NCBI GenBank assembly: GCA_007449985.2
Contig: VIIQ02000066.1
Location: 186,001-250,000, forward strand
DNA: 64,000 nucleotides
DNA from: Desmodesmus armatus
Taxonomy: Eukaryota; Chlorophyta; Chlorophyceae; Sphaeropleales; Scenedesmaceae
Direction: 5' to 3'
Shown: piece by piece, positions 45,201-62,594 of the stretch
How the letters are laid out: each line of letters opens with the position of its first letter
Position numbering within the stretch: position 1 is the first letter of the stretch
Notes under the pieces: generated by a model
What the model saw: only the letters and a program-made list of their open reading frames with translations
Databases searched by the model: none
What the model was told of the DNA's origin: nothing
Program-made: the position numbers and the translations under genes

Positions 45201-48200
45201 TCAGCAAGAAACCAACCCTGCACCCCTGCTTGTCCAGTCAGCGGCAGCTTGTCTCCAAGCTCCCCACAGCCCCTCCAGCAAGAGGTCATTAAGCTGTAAG
45301 CCCAACAAGTCATGTGCTGCCCAAAAGCCCACCTTGAGGTTGGCCAGCATGAGCTTGAGTGCCTTGGTCCACTTGCTGTCCTTGTTCAACATGGACAGCT
45401 TGATGGTGTGGTTGCCGATCTGCAGGGGCAGGGGGCACGATAATGGTGCAGACGTGATGATGGCGCAGATGTGATCATGGTGCAGAAGCCATGATGGCAA
45501 GTGGTGGAGCAGCCACTCATACATGTCAGAGCGCACTGACACAGGCAAGGTGTGCCGCGTGATTAGATGACTGCAGCGTGTTGTCAACCAAACCCAAGTT
45601 CGGATTGTGCATGGTTGTCAACAGGCTGCAGTCACATAGTCACGCGGCACACAATGCTCATGTACAGCGCCACCAGGAGGTGGCTGACTGCGGGTGACCA
45701 ACCCATTCACCCCTTTCTACAGTTTGCAGAGAGAGCCACACGCTGACATGCCACAAGTGCACCTTGCCAAACCCCACCACTGCCGTTAGTGGTCTGCCGG
45801 CTAATGCACACCAGTGATGCCCAAAAGGCTGGCCATGCGGCATGACCCATCCACATCATAAGGAGGGCAACCTGTACTTGATCAAGTCAAGGTCATGACC
45901 TTGGTTTGGTGCCATGCCGTACTGCATGTATGCTTGTCCCCCTCTCAGTCAGCTTACCTTGTCACCCTCGATGGCAAACGGGAACTCAAACACTGGCTGT
46001 TGCCCCTCTGCGATGTCCCTGCAGCACACCAAAACAATCATCACCAACATGTCTTTAGCAGCACGCAACGCGGCCTGTAACACCTTGGTAGCCAGGCACA
46101 ACCGCCGCCACACCTTGCTACATCCCACTCAGTACACACTGGCACAGGCGTTGCTTGACTTCCATATGACAACACAACCCCAGGTTGGTGATGCGGGCGC
46201 ACTGCTGGCATTAGCCAGCACAGCACAGCACAGCACGCGATGGCACCCCACCTGGCACGCGCAAAGTCTCCAAACTCCTTCAGACACGCCAGGAAGATGG
46301 ACATGGCCTTGTCATAGCCCCCGCCCCACAGTTTGTTGACAGGGCCAAACAGGTCGTAGGTGCCGCGCTTGTCAGCCACGCGAGGATGGCTGCCCATAGG
46401 TAGCAGCCGGTATGCTGCAGGCACACATAGGAAACATGACAGTGTGTGAACTGATCGCCTGGATGCTAACGTATGATTGACCGAATGAGCACCCTGTGAG
46501 ATGTCGCCCATTCAGACTGCCAGCTGCAGGTGCACCACACGGGCATGGGCCACAAGCCAAGGCTGCTGCACTATCATTAGAGTCTGCTGTGCAAGCACCC
46601 GTCTGCACAAACACCACACGGTGGCACACTTCAGCATTGACATACAGGGACTGTACACAGACCACACCCGGCCGTACTCGGCTGATGGAGTGCATTGCAT
46701 TTCCCAGGCTTACATGAGAAGTTGAGCTTGCACTGCTGCGCCATGGTGTGCAGCAGCAGCACTGCCTGGCCCCAGGCAGCATTGATCTCGTTCCACTCCA
46801 CCGGGTGCTCAGGAGTGCGACCCAACCGGAAGCCACTGATGGTGCCGAAGGGCCCGTCATGCCAGATGCGGAAGGTGTCGTTCAGCACGTTGGTGGACTG
46901 CGCAGGAGCACCAGCAGCAGCAGGACGGTGTGCTCACTACATCACGACAGCTGGTCATTGGAACTCCCCACAGCTGCAACACACTGACATCACACAGCAT
47001 TCATGGAGCCTGACATGCAGTCTCCCAGGCTGACTCTCAGAGAAAAAAAAACGTGCAGCAGGCGAAGCAACCAGCAGGGCTGCAAACACAGTCACAGGGT
47101 GATCTCACTTTGAGTAGCAGCAGCTGTTGGCTGGCTCTGTCAATCTTGTTGAGCAGTCCGTCCCTGTCGCTGAGGTGCTGTTGCAGGCTGAGCTGGTACT
47201 CGTTCACGTCATGCCACATGCGCTCCTCCAACGCGTCTATGTCTGACGCAATGACCTGCTGCGCCCGAATCTGCAGCCAAACGCAGCACGAACACAGCAC
47301 CCCTGCTATTAGTAAGAGTGAAGCAGCGAAGGGACTGCGGGAGCAGAGAGACTGCATGCGCAGTCACAGTGAAACAGCCATGCAAGGACCGTTGTCGAAC
47401 GGTTCCGTTCGTATGGCAAGCCACGGGGGGTCCCTGCAAAGTCAGGTGTGGGTGAGGGTGTTCACATCATGCCACATGCGCTCCCTCAGCGCGTCTATGT
47501 CTGAAGCGATAACCTGCTGCGCGCGGATCTGCCAAGCCAAGCGCAGCACAAATGCAGCAACGCCGCGGTGATTGGGGTAAAGAGTGAAGGGCCTGTGGCA
47601 GTAGGGATAGTGCTTGCCAAGCCGCACTAAGGCAGTCATACTTGAATTGCGAAAAGGAGCCATCTGTACTAAAAGCCAGAGCGTTTCCCTGCAAAGTACG
47701 CTGTGGGCCAGGCGAGCTGGTACTGATAACATTGCGCCAAGTGTATAATTCCTCGCGAGCGTCTGCGGACGGGGCATGCTAATGACCCCCCTAAGGCACA
47801 CAACACAACACTGATAATGCGCACAACTAAGCGCATGCTAGCAGCCAGAGCATGCCAGCCCGAGCCTCAAAGTTGTTCCCTAGCGCGGCGATTGCAAGCA
47901 AGTTCGTACAACACAGGGGTCCCAGACTACTGCCGCACCTCCTGCAACACTGCTGCCAGCTCTTGCTGCGCCTCAGCCTCCTGCTGCTGAGCAGCTGCTG
48001 TCTCGGCCTCCAACACAGCCATTTCAGCATCAAAGACATCCTGCAAGGCGAGCGACATCACAGCAGAGCTTGGCCGGCTGGCCTCAGGAGTTCAACATGC
48101 ATTTTACATCCCAGCGGAGGACACACTGTTTGCAAGGCACTGCAAGCACTAACTGTATTCCAGAAACAAACTTATAAGAGCAACTGGGAAGTTAATCACA

Positions 48201-49331
48201 GACTGAACTGCAGCAAGCCTGTGGCTGAACTGTCCCTATCCGCAGCAGCACCCCCCTGTGGCCCAGACCCCAAATGCATGCCCTCACCACCACCACATGC
48301 ACCCCCATGTGCGTGTCGGAACGCATTTCTAAAAACTAGCTTGTCAAACATGTTGATGACTGACTGGTCATCATGACATGTACCTGCTGGATGCAACTCA
48401 TGTGCCAACACACCTGAGGCAAAGCAGCAGGGGCCTCTGCTTCAAGCCGCTTCACAGCATCCGAGTAGGCCGCAATTTCTGTATCCAGTTCCCCAAGCTG
48501 CTGCTGCACCTCGTCCTTCAACTGCGCCGCACAGTCCAAGCACAACGGATGGTCTACTGCTGTGACTGTGCTGGCAAGCTCACAGAGCCGCACCATGGTG
48601 TCCAGCTTCCCAGTGAATCCTGCAGGCATAAAGCCTTTCTGCGCTCGGCTGGCTGCTGCTGCTGTTGCAGACCCCGGTCCTGCAGAGTCGGGAGGGAGGC
48701 CTGAGCTGCTTGCTGCTGCTGCTGCAGCCCCTGCGCCTGCAGGGCGGCTTGAGAGGCCTGCAGGGAGGGCTAGGTCACGGGCGCTAGTAGAGGGCCCGAG
48801 CTGGTTGCCTGGGCCAGGCCTCAGCACACTTGCTGATCCTGGAAGCACCACGAAGGACTCCTCAAGGCCTCGTCCTGCAGAGGCAGCAGCTGCTGCCACC
48901 GCTGCTGCTGCTGCTGCTGCTGCGGCACCTGCATACGTTGAAAGGCAGCAGGAGTCGATACAAACATCGCCGCAAGCCCTCCCTCCCTAATGCATGCATG
49001 ATACGCAGCAGTGGGTCAATGTGGCTGTGCAGGTTGACGAAGAAACACACTGCTGATGCACGCTGTCCAAGGCTGTGGCAGTGACCGCAGGCAACACCGT
49101 GTAAAGTGCAAGAAGCAGGCGCCACCACAGTCCCACAGGGCAAACAGCATAGCGTGTGAGGGACGCACCAGGACCCCTGCCTCGATCATCCAGTACGATA
49201 AAGGACTCATCAATGTCAGACAGCAGACCACCAGCATCGGATCGCCTGTCCTGCACAGCATCACTGCTGCCCCGCACCACGAGGCGGGCCTTGCATGACT
49301 GACACCTGAAGCTGGGGAGCTCCCCCAGCAT
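45201..49331 (-). CDS. ATG6: Autophagy protein ATG6 / Beclin-1
   Basis: Eight exons in phase give 522 aa: 49331-49169, 48928-48414, 48040-47939, 47270-47109, 46897-46714, 46414-46252, 46018-45958, 45419-45201. The N-terminus has the CQSC pair (10-13) and ESFIVLDD of plant ATG6. An Ala/Gly-rich insert follows, then the [13 protein letters not shown] segment and a coiled-coil region. The BARA domain is unmistakable ([66 protein letters not shown]). ATG6 is the Beclin subunit of the class III PI3-kinase (VPS34/VPS15) complexes that make PI3P for autophagosome formation and endosomal sorting. The C-terminus after NLK is longer than usual. The 5' end faces the fumarase gene 459 nt away. Confidence 0.95.
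47109..47760. repeat. Tandem duplication (~258-262 bp) around ATG6 exon 4, with a pseudo-exon
   Basis: The start of exon 4 ([20 protein letters not shown], acceptor next to 47270 on the minus strand) has a close copy starting at 47528 ([20 protein letters not shown], also behind CAG). A third, more decayed trace near 47711-47745 shares GAGCTGGTACT. Only the copy at 47270 continues into the conserved coiled coil. The 47528 copy meets a stop soon after and has only a weak GTGAAC donor. Confidence 0.88.
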
Positions 49332-49790
49332 CAGGCTGACAGCAGCAGCTGAGTTTTATGTGGTTTAACAACGTGTAGTTGGCTCCATCTTGACCTCTGC
49401 CCCTGCCCTTATGCTCTACCAGGACACAGACTTCACTGGGTGTTGCTGTTCACGGTGCGGGTGGTGCAAATAGGAGAAAGCAACTGCTGATCAACACAAG
49501 CGAAGTCTGGATGATTGAATGTTAAGCAGCACTCTTCTTTTATCAGTCATTATAGCAGTGCTAACCACGCGCTGAAGTATTCATCCACTGTTGGTCAGTT
49601 GTCATCTGAGTCAGCACGTGTGGAGTAGTAATCTCAAAGATAACACGTGGGCACAAAAGTCAGCCCACTCCGCCAGCTGTGACACAGACTTACCAACGCT
49701 CTGCGTTTGCCCGCACAAAAACGTGCTGCAGATCAGTCAGATCACGCGGCCAACCAAGTCGCATTGTGCAGCACAGACGGACAACAGAAC
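49332..49790. promoter_or_regulatory. Shared promoter region between ATG6 and fumarase
   Basis: 459 nt between two outward-facing ATGs. It is more AT-rich than its neighbours, with TTTTATCAGTCATTATAGC near 49538. No conserved element was identified. Confidence 0.45.
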
Positions 49791-55888
<6,098 letters not shown>

Positions 55889-55912
<24 letters not shown>

Positions 55913-56270
55913 GGAAGAGTGATGAAGTTGGCGTGTGGTGTAGGTTGCAGCGCATGTCTGACCTGTCCGGGTTGTACAGTGCGCATCATGACCCTGCATG
56001 TAACACCAGATTTCGTCATATGCAGAGCAGTTACTGTTGCAATGTGGTCCATGCAGAGCACTTTACCCTCACAAGGTGGTCCATGCGAGGGGGAGGGGGG
56101 GGGGCTGTGTTGGTTGGTCAGCAGCCTGGGGGGCATTCATTCCGGCCCACGCAAGCCAGCGGACGGCAAGGTCTGAGGAAGTTGGCGTGTGGTGCAAGCC
56201 GTGAAGATGCACACTTATGTGTACTTGTTGGGTTGTACAATGCGCGTTGTGACCCTGCATGTAACACCAG
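55889..56270 (+). repeat. ~264-bp tandem duplication of the fumarase 3' end, including stop codon and poly(A) signal
   Basis: AAGCCAGCGGACGG followed by AAGGTCTGAGGAAG occurs at 55889 (true C-terminal codons and TGA) and again at 56153. Both copies continue with GTTGGCGTGTGGTG and later CCCTGCATGTAACACCAG. Confidence 0.85.
55999..56003 (+). terminator. TGTAA poly(A) signal of fumarase, with a duplicate at 56260-56264
   Basis: TGTAA lies 87 nt after the stop codon. The 264-bp duplication provides a second copy about 260 nt further on. Confidence 0.5.
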
Positions 56271-57180
56271 ACGCTCACGACACACACTGACAGCAGTAGC
56301 AGCTACATAAGGTGGTCCAGGCAGTAGGTTTGTCCTGTACTGTTCGGGCCGGTTGGGACATCCACTGTTCGAGACGCGCGAATGCAGTAGTCTGAAGTTA
56401 CTTAGTCACGTCACTGCATATGCATCACAATACGATGTGGCAGGCACAGTGCAGATAGGACAGTCGATTACAACATAGTCAACACATACACAGAAAGGTA
56501 CAATGCTGCAATTCCTGGCATGTTCATGCATACCCTTGCACGTCAACAGATGCAGCAACGTGACACAACAACATAAAAAGCACAGTTGCTGGCAAAAGAG
56601 TGTCATTTATGTCATTTCAATTGTCAATAACTGTCAATAACACCCTCATCCTCTTGCCAGGCTTCATCATGCAGAGGTTGATCCTCTGCCCAACATCCTT
56701 ATGCGTGACCTTCTGAGGGTGCCACAAGATGAAGCTGCCAGCGGCTGTACTACATAGTATGCCCACACTGCCACTGCTGCTGTACTGCTCGTCCGTGTCA
56801 CTCCCAGCTGCCAATTGCCCAGTGCCGAACAAGTTGGCTGCCATTAATACCTGTGGCATGAAAGGCTTTCCTCAACTGATGCAATCAACAACTCAGCACA
56901 GTATGCAGTTGATGCCACCAGCAGCAACATCGCATGCCATACCCCCTATGCTCCACAGCACTGCTGCAGCTTGATAAGGCTGCCACGTCAGCTGGCCCCT
57001 GCTGCTGCTGGTGGTGGTGGTCAGCTCGCTCCTCATGCCCTCCACCACCTCCAGCAGGGGCGTGCCCTCCGAGGGGCACATACTCTCCTGACACAAAGGC
57101 CTAGTCAAGCTGATGATGCCCAGGGCCTTCAAGGCCCTGGTGGTAAGTTGGTGGTAAGTAGGTGGTAAGTAGGTGGTAAG
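56271..57180. other. Convergent 3' region between fumarase and the DUF427 gene
   Basis: No gene is firmly supported. On the minus strand two adjacent open stretches, about 57118-56893 and 56859-56617, have protein-like composition (ALKALGIISLTRPL; AGSFILWHPQKVTHKDVGQR). I could not join them in phase or assign a family. They could be exons of a small or broken gene or long 3' UTR. Confidence 0.3.
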
Positions 57181-57183
57181 TTA
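57131..57183. repeat. GGTGGTAAGTA tandem repeat at the DUF427 stop codon
   Basis: Four units of about 11 nt (GTGGTAAGTTG or GTGGTAAGTAG) run up to and include the TAA stop, read as TTA at 57181-57183. Confidence 0.8.
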
Positions 57184-58235
57184 CCACCCCATTGTGCCGG
57201 GTGCTCCTTTGAACGGCCCCTCTACATCTGACGTGACCCACCCTCCATAAAAGTCCCCTGGCTGCGCCTGCACCACCTCCCCATCCACTGCGCAAGTGAA
57301 GGGCGAGGCATAGAAGCTGTAGTAGCCCTTGATGGCAGAAAAAGGCTGGGTGGGGTCCTGGTAAGACCAGACCCTAGCCTTAGCGTCCTGGCCACCTGCA
57401 GGAACAGGGTTTTGCGACAGGGGTGTACAAGGGTTCAATAAAGCTGGGTGGAATGTTGGTAAGACTGCACCCAGATCATGGCCTCGAGCTCCTGGCACCT
57501 TGCAGAAACTTTCTTATAGTATGAGAAAGAAGCATCATGTGAACGGTTCACCAATGCCGGGTTGGGTATGGATGTAGCCAGCTATTGCCGTTCCAGGCCT
57601 CACGCATGCTGTAGCTGTGACAGCGAAAGCGAACAAAGTAAGAAAACTGGTCGCTGCAAACCAGCCTGAACTACTGCAGCACAATCTACTATAGGGAGTC
57701 GAAAAACTGCCTCAAGAGCTGCATGTGAGTTGTGACGCTGAGGCATGCCCCACATGTGCCATTACTACGCTGTGCAATTTCAACATGGCTGGCCATTTGA
57801 ATACTTGAACCGACCTGCCGCCACATCATGGTAGCTTGCTCTGCCTTTCCACTCGCAGAAGGTTTGGCCCTTGCTTGAAGCGGTGAAGAACTCCTCCCTA
57901 CAGTCTGCTGGGGGCAGGTAGTATGTTGGGGGGTGGCTCGTTTCCAGCACGCGGTATGCTTGCGTGGTGTCTGCTACCACTGTGTCACCCAGTTTCACAA
58001 TAAGGTGCCTGCTTGTTGGCTCCAGCCGTGGTGGCCGAGGGTAGTCCCACACTTTCTCTTTCTGAGCTGCCATCGCACTGCAGGACTGCCTGCGGGTGAG
58101 CCTGATAGGCTGTTGGATAGCAATGCCTGCTGCTGCTGCTGCAGTTGGGTTTTGGCTGGACACTGCCGCAGTGAATGTTCTGCGTTCAAAAGCATGGTAA
58201 CAAGCACTACATCGGTATGGAGATAAGCGAGTCAT
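57181..58235 (-). CDS. DUF427 domain protein
   Basis: Two exons in phase (58235-57815, 57395-57181) give 211 aa. The N-terminal 50 residues are basic and Ala/Ser-rich, probably an organelle targeting peptide. An inner Met (MAAQKEKVWDYPRPP) marks where the conserved part begins. DUF427 features are RLIVK-like RHLIVKLGDTVVADT, TYYLPPADCREEFF, FCEWKGRASYHDV, the second half KGYYSFYASPF, and the terminal GGWVTSDVEGPFKGAPGTMG. The domain is a small beta fold common in bacteria, fungi and algae; its biochemical role is not established. Confidence 0.88.
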
Positions 58236-59262
58236 CGTGTGGGCTAGTGCAGATGTGCCCCATCAAAAGCTGGGTGCATGCCAGCAGGTGCGCATTGGAA
58301 AGAACCGGGTCCCGGGAAGTGCTGCAGGCTGATGTGGCACCCCAATGCGGCATGCATGCATACATATGTGCAGCACGTATTGCACAGGATGTCTGCTAAA
58401 TGCACATTGCAGCCACTCGGACCATTCATACCTGAACATTGGCTGTTGCAGAACGCTCCAGTTGGCAACAGCACTGAGGGGCCTTTTGCAGGCTTTGCAC
58501 CAGTCCCTGCCAGGCAGTGCTAACGAGTAGGATTTTGTCGGATTCAGCGTCTGCAAAGAATATGTGAGCGCAGCGTAATCATGTCCAGATGTATGAAGAA
58601 GTCACGAGTACCTCACGTCTCGTTGACGTCATCGTCGACGATGGCAGCACATCTCGTGATAGGTCGCGAACCGTCTCGCAGCAACTTGTGTGAACACAGA
58701 TTGCGCGCTGATTACAGATAATGTTTTGCATGAGGTCGTTTGAAGCGTCTCAGCAATCCCCAAGGGGGCGTCGCTGCAGCTGCACAGGGACAGGCAGGTC
58801 AGGACCCAGCACCGGCTAGCTTGGTGCACACACCTCCGAGGGCCTCGGGAAGAAGGTGTCACTGTGCTCATCAGTAGACCATGCTGTTACATACAAACCT
58901 GAACACTGCTGCATCAGGCTGCTGGTTGTAGATGGGCAGGCACATGCAAGTCCCAAACTCTGAGGAGAGCTGGTTAGCTTGGGGCATGTGGCAAGAATGG
59001 GACACTTTTCGGTGCCGCGGGTGCTTGGCCACGCATTGATGTGCACACAGCCTGCAGCAACACGCATAAAGCTGAAAAGCACCTGAACTCATGCAGGACT
59101 CAGCCCTTACACAGGGACCAAAACCCTATACCTGGCCTGTCACACCGCATATGTCACATGTGCGCTGCTCAATTGTGCAGCTGTTCAGGCAGCAGCTGCG
59201 GCGCAAGAGATCTGTAAGCGCCAGCTGGCGCTGCATTTGCTTGGGCTGCACTAAGTCAGGTG
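58236..59262. other. Promoter of the DUF427 gene and 3' UTR of the next gene
   Basis: About 1 kb without a supported exon. TGTAA on the minus strand at 59107-59111 could serve the gene whose stop is at 59263. Open frames in 58240-59090 lack family resemblance. Confidence 0.35.
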
Positions 59263-61414
59263 TCAGCTGAACTCCAGTCCTGCCTTCATGACTGCTAGCG
59301 CATCAGTTGGTAGCATCAGGAAGATGTCAAGGAAGGCTTCCGACACCTTTGGCACACGGGCCACACCAACAAGCCTGCGCAGCGCGCACACAGTACAGTG
59401 CAGTACAGTAAGTGGGGACAGCGTCCAGGATCCAACACAACCCAGCCAGCTTTGGGCTCACGGGGTGCCCATAGGGCCTGTCAAACACGACCACCACACA
59501 GTGAGTTCGGCGCTTGTCTACTCCGCACCACAGGCAGTACTGCACACCCAGATAATTGCTGCAGCTTTCTTTACTTGCGCATGCTCATGCCAAGGGGTGC
59601 CAGCCACAGCGTGCACGTGCACACAAACAGACTATGTCCTGCACCAGAAGCATAACTCTTGAAAAACCAATGCGCCTCACTCACTTGACTTGCCCGTCCT
59701 GCAGCCGCTGCCCGTCTGCCTGGTGTATCTGCCCGGCCGAGTGCTCGGATGTGAGGGTGGTGGCAACCTTCAAAGAGGGTGCCTTGTACAGACTGCCAAC
59801 TGAGAAGTCAAAGTCGGCTGAAAACTCAAGGTCCAACTGACCTGTTGTTAGGTCCAGGACGCCCTGCAGGGACACCAAGGGCGCGGGTCTTTGGGGTGCA
59901 AGGATATTGTGAGCTGTCAGTCTTGGGCTATATATATCTACTGCAATGCTGTGATGCTGCAACTGCTCTTCTGCAGTACTGGCATGCTGTAACAGGAGCA
60001 TATGAAAGTGTGCACTGCGATGCTCTCAGGATCGTTTTCAGGCCATGTAGCGACCCGCTACATATCTCCCCCCTAAGGCGCATACGTCCTCGGATGCCCT
60101 CTAGTCCGATTTTCTCACTGGGGCCCCCTACCACCCAGCGGGACTACCTGCCTTGGAGACCGCCACTGCGGGAACTGATCGGGAGACCTCATCCACATGA
60201 GGCGGTGGCCCTGACCAATCCGCTACCAATGTAACAGGAGTAAATAAAAGTGTGCACTGCGATGCTCTCAGGATCGTTTTCAGGCCATGTAGCGACCCGC
60301 TACACATGCGCCGGCGCGGGACAGGAAGGGGGAGGGTAGGACAGACTGTGCAGTATGCAGTTTGCCCAAGGTTCATTGTGCTATGTCCAACCCCTGACTT
60401 GATGGCATGCTGGTGCGCCCAACAGCTTCGATTTTGCACCACCTGCCAATGATACGCCAAGAGCCAGCAGGCTGCAGCCACCTACCTCAAACTTGTTGGG
60501 CCGTATAGCTATGTTGAGTGGCGGCGGAATGGGGAGCCCCAGCACAGATGCTGTGCGCCAGTTGAGCGCAGGAATGTACAGCTCTGCAAAACACACAGCA
60601 TACCGTATGCCGTGGCAAGGCCCTTACCAGCTGTGCTTGGCTACTAGCAAAATAGTATTCGCTCTAAGGAGATGCGATGAGTTCACCTCAGGCCAACAGG
60701 CAGGAAGAAAGGCGTGAATTCTGTGTGGTGTAATGTGCTACGGTGCGTGAGCCATGCTACCTGTCTGGTCCCGACCTTACTCTGTTCGAAAGAGCAATCG
60801 GCAACCCCGCTTCAGCAAGCCACAACTGCTGCGCTGCTGCGACTCACCTTGCGCATCGAATGTCAGCTGCAGCTTGTTGTTGCCCAGCTGCTGCACTGTG
60901 CCTGTCCCGCCGCCGCCCTCTGCATTGTAGCTGCAGCACACACCAAAACACATGACAATGAGGTTGTCAACCACTGCCCGATATGAGCCTGGTAGCCAGC
61001 ACTGCTCAGACAGTACCAACCAAGATGCACCAACGTGTTATAATGGCTGGCGCGAGAAGGGCATGTGACTGCTGTAAGCTTCGTCCCCAGCAACATAGTG
61101 ACACTGCTGCATCTTGGCATGTGCAGCAGCTGCCTGCCATGCCACAGCATTCAGCACTGACTCATGAAACCTGCTCTTGCTGGCTGTTGTGTGCTGTCAC
61201 CATACCAGCTGCCCTATCAGATTGCTGTGGGTGAGTGCCTTGCGGCTGTAGATGCAGCGTAGCGTACTTTAGGGTACAGTACAACCCAGAATCCGGGTGC
61301 ATGTAGGGTAATGAGCGTAATAGATGTACAGCACAACCCACCTGAACATTGGGTATCTGCTGACAGCCAGCTGGCAGTCTCTGCTGGTTTGCAACCGGAC
61401 CTGCACACACACGG

Positions 61415-61450
<36 letters not shown>

Positions 61451-62164
61451 TACTGTAAGAGTGTGTAAGGCTGCGGTTTCTGGTGCTGGTGCACCTTCTG
61501 CTGTGAGGCCGAGTTTTGGGTTTTGAGTGCTGCTAAATCTTCTGCTGTAAGGTAGTGGGTGCAGGGAAACCAGCTGCTGGGGAAATAGCTGGACAGCGGA
61601 CTGCTGCTTCGTTTCATTGGACACATGATGGCTACCGTCATGGTAAATGGTTGCCCTGGCTGTAGGCGGCGCCAGACATTCAGCAGCATGTGGGGTCACA
61701 TCCTGGCAGCTTCAACGGCTGTGAGCCCCCCCCCCCCCCCCCCATGTTGTGCCCCTGGGGGATGTCAGAATTGGCCACACCGCACACACAACTGAAAGGT
61801 TGCAGGAGGAGGGGGTTGCATCGTGATTTTCCTGACAAAACGGCTGCCCTTTTGTGAGTCAGACTGGCAATCAGGCTGCATGGCTGGCTCCTGTCATCTG
61901 TCAATTACACACTCTGCTTGACAGTGAAAACCACTACTGGCCCTGGTTTCATGTGCCAGAGACCCATCCTTGACACCTCACCCTTCAAACGTCCTTGCTC
62001 ACCTTTGTTGCCTTAGTGAGATCGCCTAACTGTGTAGCAGGTGCTGTCTGTGCTGAGGCTCTGCAAATGTGGCTAGTGCTGTGCAGGCGACATCTGCTGG
62101 CACGAACTGCCGTACTGCTGTTGGAGGTTGCGGGCCTACTGTGCAGGTGCTGTAGGGACTGCAT
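59263..62164 (-). CDS. Conserved-looking organelle-targeted protein of unknown function
   Basis: Six exons in phase give 230 aa: 62164-62003, 61400-61342, 60930-60848, 60583-60486, 59863-59685, 59374-59263. The first 45 residues are rich in Ser, Arg, His and Ala, without acidic residues until after QLGD, which is typical of a plastid or mitochondrial transit peptide. The mature part has short beta-like stretches (VRLQTSRDCQLAVSRYPMF, SYNAEGGGGTG, LQLTFDAQELYIPALNW, DLEFSADFDFSVGSLY) and a hydrophobic C-terminal helix (FLDIFLMLPTDALAVM). The consistent phases and codon use argue for a real gene. I do not recognise the family. Two of its introns hold repeat elements. Confidence 0.72.
59390..59425. 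repeat. Dispersed repeat copy C, partial
   Basis: ACAGTACAGTGCAGTACAG followed by TAAGTGGGGACAG resembles the first third of the repeats at 18826 and 31093. Similarity ends at GGATCC. Confidence 0.45.
59993..60310. repeat. 70-bp direct repeats flanking ~170 bp, possible small mobile element
   Basis: AACAGGAG...GTGTGCACTGCGATGCTC through GGCCATGTAGCGACCCGCTACA occurs at about 59993-60064 and again at about 60234-60306, nearly identical. Each copy ends in a hairpin, ATGTAGCG/ACC/CGCTACAT. The spacer carries no reading frame of note and ends ...CCAATGTAACAGG. Short terminal direct repeats with a small internal part suggest a TRIM-like element or a simple duplication. Confidence 0.7.
61420..61450. 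repeat. (CAG)n run in an intron of the unknown organelle protein gene
   Basis: About ten CAG triplets just upstream of the exon 2 acceptor on the minus strand. A run of about eighteen C is at 61726-61743 in the same intron. Confidence 0.8.
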
Positions 62165-62594
62165 TATGACAGCAGCCGTGTGACTGTGGGTGTGAGTTTT
62201 CGTGTATGTGCACTGCCTGTGTTGGTGCAGCAAGCACTAGGCAGAGGAGAAGAAGTGTGTGGTGCCACACCAGGGTGGTGCTGTTGTGCTTGTGTCCAGC
62301 CTGTGGCAACGGTGGGGTCTACGCTGTCTAGTACAATCACATATGTCCTCCTCGACTGTCGGGGGGAGAAAGTCACACATGACAAACAACGTGCACAAAC
62401 TAGCCAAACCTCAACCCTGATCTTGACTTGCTGTTCGGCAAGGCTGTCGGGCCACTATGACCACGGTTGTCACGTAGTCTCCCTGATATTGATTGCTTCT
62501 GTTTTGCTTCTGAACTGCGCAGCGCATCAGACCTGCTGACTCAGCGCCATGGATCACAAGTTGGAATCGCAGAGATTGCCTCAGATTTCTGGGC
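62165..62594. promoter_or_regulatory. Divergent promoter region before the TamB/TIC236-like gene
   Basis: 430 nt between a minus-strand ATG (62164) and a plus-strand ATG (62595). No element was recognised with confidence. Confidence 0.35.
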
